Origin: DATLFA01 sp039934635
GTDB lineage: Bacteria > Actinomycetota > Acidimicrobiia > Acidimicrobiales > WLNW01
DNA length: 40,038 nucleotides
Reading direction: 5' to 3'
NCBI GenBank assembly: GCA_039934635.1
Contig: JBDTLT010000024.1
Location: forward strand, 1 to 40,038
The notes below the pieces were generated by a model, which was given only the letters and a program-made list of their open reading frames with translations, was not told the origin of the DNA and did not search any database. The translations under genes were made by a program, and so were the position numbers. Positions 38,942-40,038 of the stretch are shown here, one piece after another (the first letter of the stretch is position 1; each line of letters begins with the position of its first letter).

Positions 38942-40038
38942 TGGTGACGCTCGCCCGCGGGCTCGAGTTCGGTCTCGGTTCGGTCACGACCGAGTTCCTT
39001 CGCGCGGTAGAGCGCTCGATCGGCCGCCTCGAGTGCCTCTTTGGCGCCCGCGACCGTGATGGCGGCAACACCGGCCGAAAAGGTCACGGGTCGAGGAGCG
39101 ACCTCGACCCATGCGTCGCGCAGGCGGACGGTCAACTCGACCGCTTGGGTGATCGTCGTACCGGCAGCGATGATCACGAACTCCTCACCACCGAAGCGAC
39201 AACAGACATCGGTGTCTCTCACCTCGCGGCGCAGCATTGTTCCGAAGTCGGCCAACACCGCGTCGCCGGCGTAGTGGCCTGCTTTGTCGTTGATCTGCTT
39301 GAAGTGATCGAGGTCGATCAAGATGACAGCCCCTTCAGTGGTTCGCGGCAATACAAGGTCGAGTACACGGCGGTTTGCGAGCCCGGTCAGCCGGTCGGTT
39401 TTCGACGCGTCCTCCAAGCGCTCGTTGCGTCGCAAGAGGTCTACGGCCTCGCGCGCGTCCTCGATCAGCCTCGGGAGAAACCGCTCGAGTTGTAAGCGGG
39501 CGACGCTCATCGGGTCGGCTTCCACCAACACCGGTTCACCCTCGCCGAGGGACAGATCGAGCGGTAGCGCATCAGGGCCGGCATCAGCCGCCGGGACCAG
39601 GGAACCGCCGAGGGCCACTGCGGTGTTCTGCAACAAGCGGGCCGCTTGACTTGCCTCGCGGATGCGCAGCAGGCCCCGCAGCATCGACGCTCCCGGTGAG
39701 TCGTCTGGGAGTGCATTCAAATTCACCACCTCGGGCGCGAGAGTGGTGACCGACATCGCACCCACCAATTCGCCGCTACTCCGCACAGGAATCGGGAGCG
39801 CAACGGCGATCCGCCGGGGCGGATCTTGCCCGAGCGCGTCGGTGCCCACCGGGGTCGCCATCGGAATATGAAACTGCCTCGCGAACATCGTCGCGGCGGT
39901 GGCTACGTCAACCGCCCGACTCCAATAGAAGCCTTGGCCGCGGTCACAACCGAGTCGCGCAAGGTGGTCGAGCTGCTCCACCGTCTCGATCCCCTCCGCG
40001 ACAACGTCGAGACCGAAGCTGTGCCCGAGGTCGATGAT
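38938..40038 (-). CDS. EAL-GGDEF cyclic-di-GMP protein, 5' end outside window
   Basis: The frame is open to the right edge, so 366 C-terminal residues are seen. The first visible residues are the end of an EAL phosphodiesterase domain (IIDLGHSFGLDVVAEGIET, then CDRGQGFYWSRAV). A middle region of about 160 residues follows: a GAF-like sensory part (RRIAVALPIPVRSSGELVGAMSV) and a helix rich in Arg and Glu. A GGDEF diguanylate cyclase domain ends the protein, with DRLTGLANRR, LIDLDHFKQIND and an intact RFGGEEF active site. I see no RxxD inhibitory site in the usual place five residues before it. The order EAL then GGDEF is the reverse of the common one. Whether the EAL half is catalytic cannot be judged. 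It heads the operon with the ABM and cobalamin genes. Confidence 0.93.
   Translation of the reverse strand: MIDLGHSFGLDVVAEGIETVEQLDHLARLGCDRGQGFYWSRAVDVATAATMFARQFHIPMATPVGTDALGQDPPRRIAVALPIPVRSSGELVGAMSVTTLAPEVVNLNALPDDSPGASMLRGLLRIREASQAARLLQNTAVALGGSLVPAADAGPDALPLDLSLGEGEPVLVEADPMSVARLQLERFLPRLIEDAREAVDLLRRNERLEDASKTDRLTGLANRRVLDLVLPRTTEGAVILIDLDHFKQINDKAGHYAGDAVLADFGTMLRREVRDTDVCCRFGGEEFVIIAAGTTITQAVELTVRLRDAWVEVAPRPVTFSAGVAAITVAGAKEALEAADRALYRAKELGRDRTETELEPAGERHQ

Noticed and set aside
1..40038. Defence islands, prophage, insertion sequences, tRNA or rRNA genes
   Set aside because: Looked for transposase, integrase, toxin-antitoxin pairs, Cas proteins and tRNA-like cloverleaf ends; none could be supported.

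Overview
The window looks like chromosomal DNA of a GC-rich actinobacterium, most likely from the Acidimicrobiia (Ilumatobacter-like). This placement is inferred from several signs. There are two giant AfsR/BTAD-type regulators, a mycothiol-enzyme-type (TIGR03086) domain, C-terminal RLLDTR repeats on a secreted protein, many 4-nt ATGA/GTGA/TTGA gene overlaps, and several starts placed exactly 6 nt behind a TANNNT -10 box (leaderless messages). I see no tRNA, rRNA, CRISPR array, insertion sequence, integrase or prophage gene. No stretch of 300 bases lacks a gene.

Layout. 1-1400 holds decayed genes: an alpha/beta hydrolase without its nucleophile region, the 3' part of a homocysteine S-methyltransferase, and the 3' part of a regulator-ATPase with an internal deletion. 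1468-7201 (+) carries a metallophosphoesterase, a BTAD/NB-ARC regulator and an orphan molybdopterin oxidoreductase. 7203-12677 (-) is an ECF sigma / zinc-finger anti-sigma / ABC ATPase / two membrane proteins operon in which every junction is a 4-nt overlap, followed by an EamA exporter. 12741-17476 is a DHA2-type MFS exporter divergent from a second BTAD regulator. A PAP2 phosphatase (-) runs 357 bp antisense into that regulator's 3' end, and a GNAT acetyltransferase follows.

18747-24350 (-) encodes a secreted DUF4331 protein with three RLLDTR repeats, an exported TPR protein and a NicO-family metal transporter with a His-rich loop, probably one functional module. 24518-28067 (+) holds a cytochrome P450, a D-aminoacylase-like amidohydrolase and a SnoaL/DUF4440 protein. 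28091-37565 contains two ArsR + SRPBCC cassettes flanking a 1908-residue secreted multidomain protein. Each ArsR gene has a near-consensus leaderless promoter with an AT-rich palindromic operator. AlkD-like and ankyrin genes follow the first cassette.

37599 to the right edge (-) is an overlapping three-gene operon: an EAL-GGDEF cyclic-di-GMP protein (5' end outside the window), an ABM-fold protein and a cobalamin-binding protein with the CarH-type Wx9EH and ExH motifs. This could be a B12-based light or redox input coupled to c-di-GMP. The most unusual points are that operon, the toxin-like core suspected in the giant secreted protein, the regular TANNNT-N6-start promoters and the cluster of deletion scars at the left edge.
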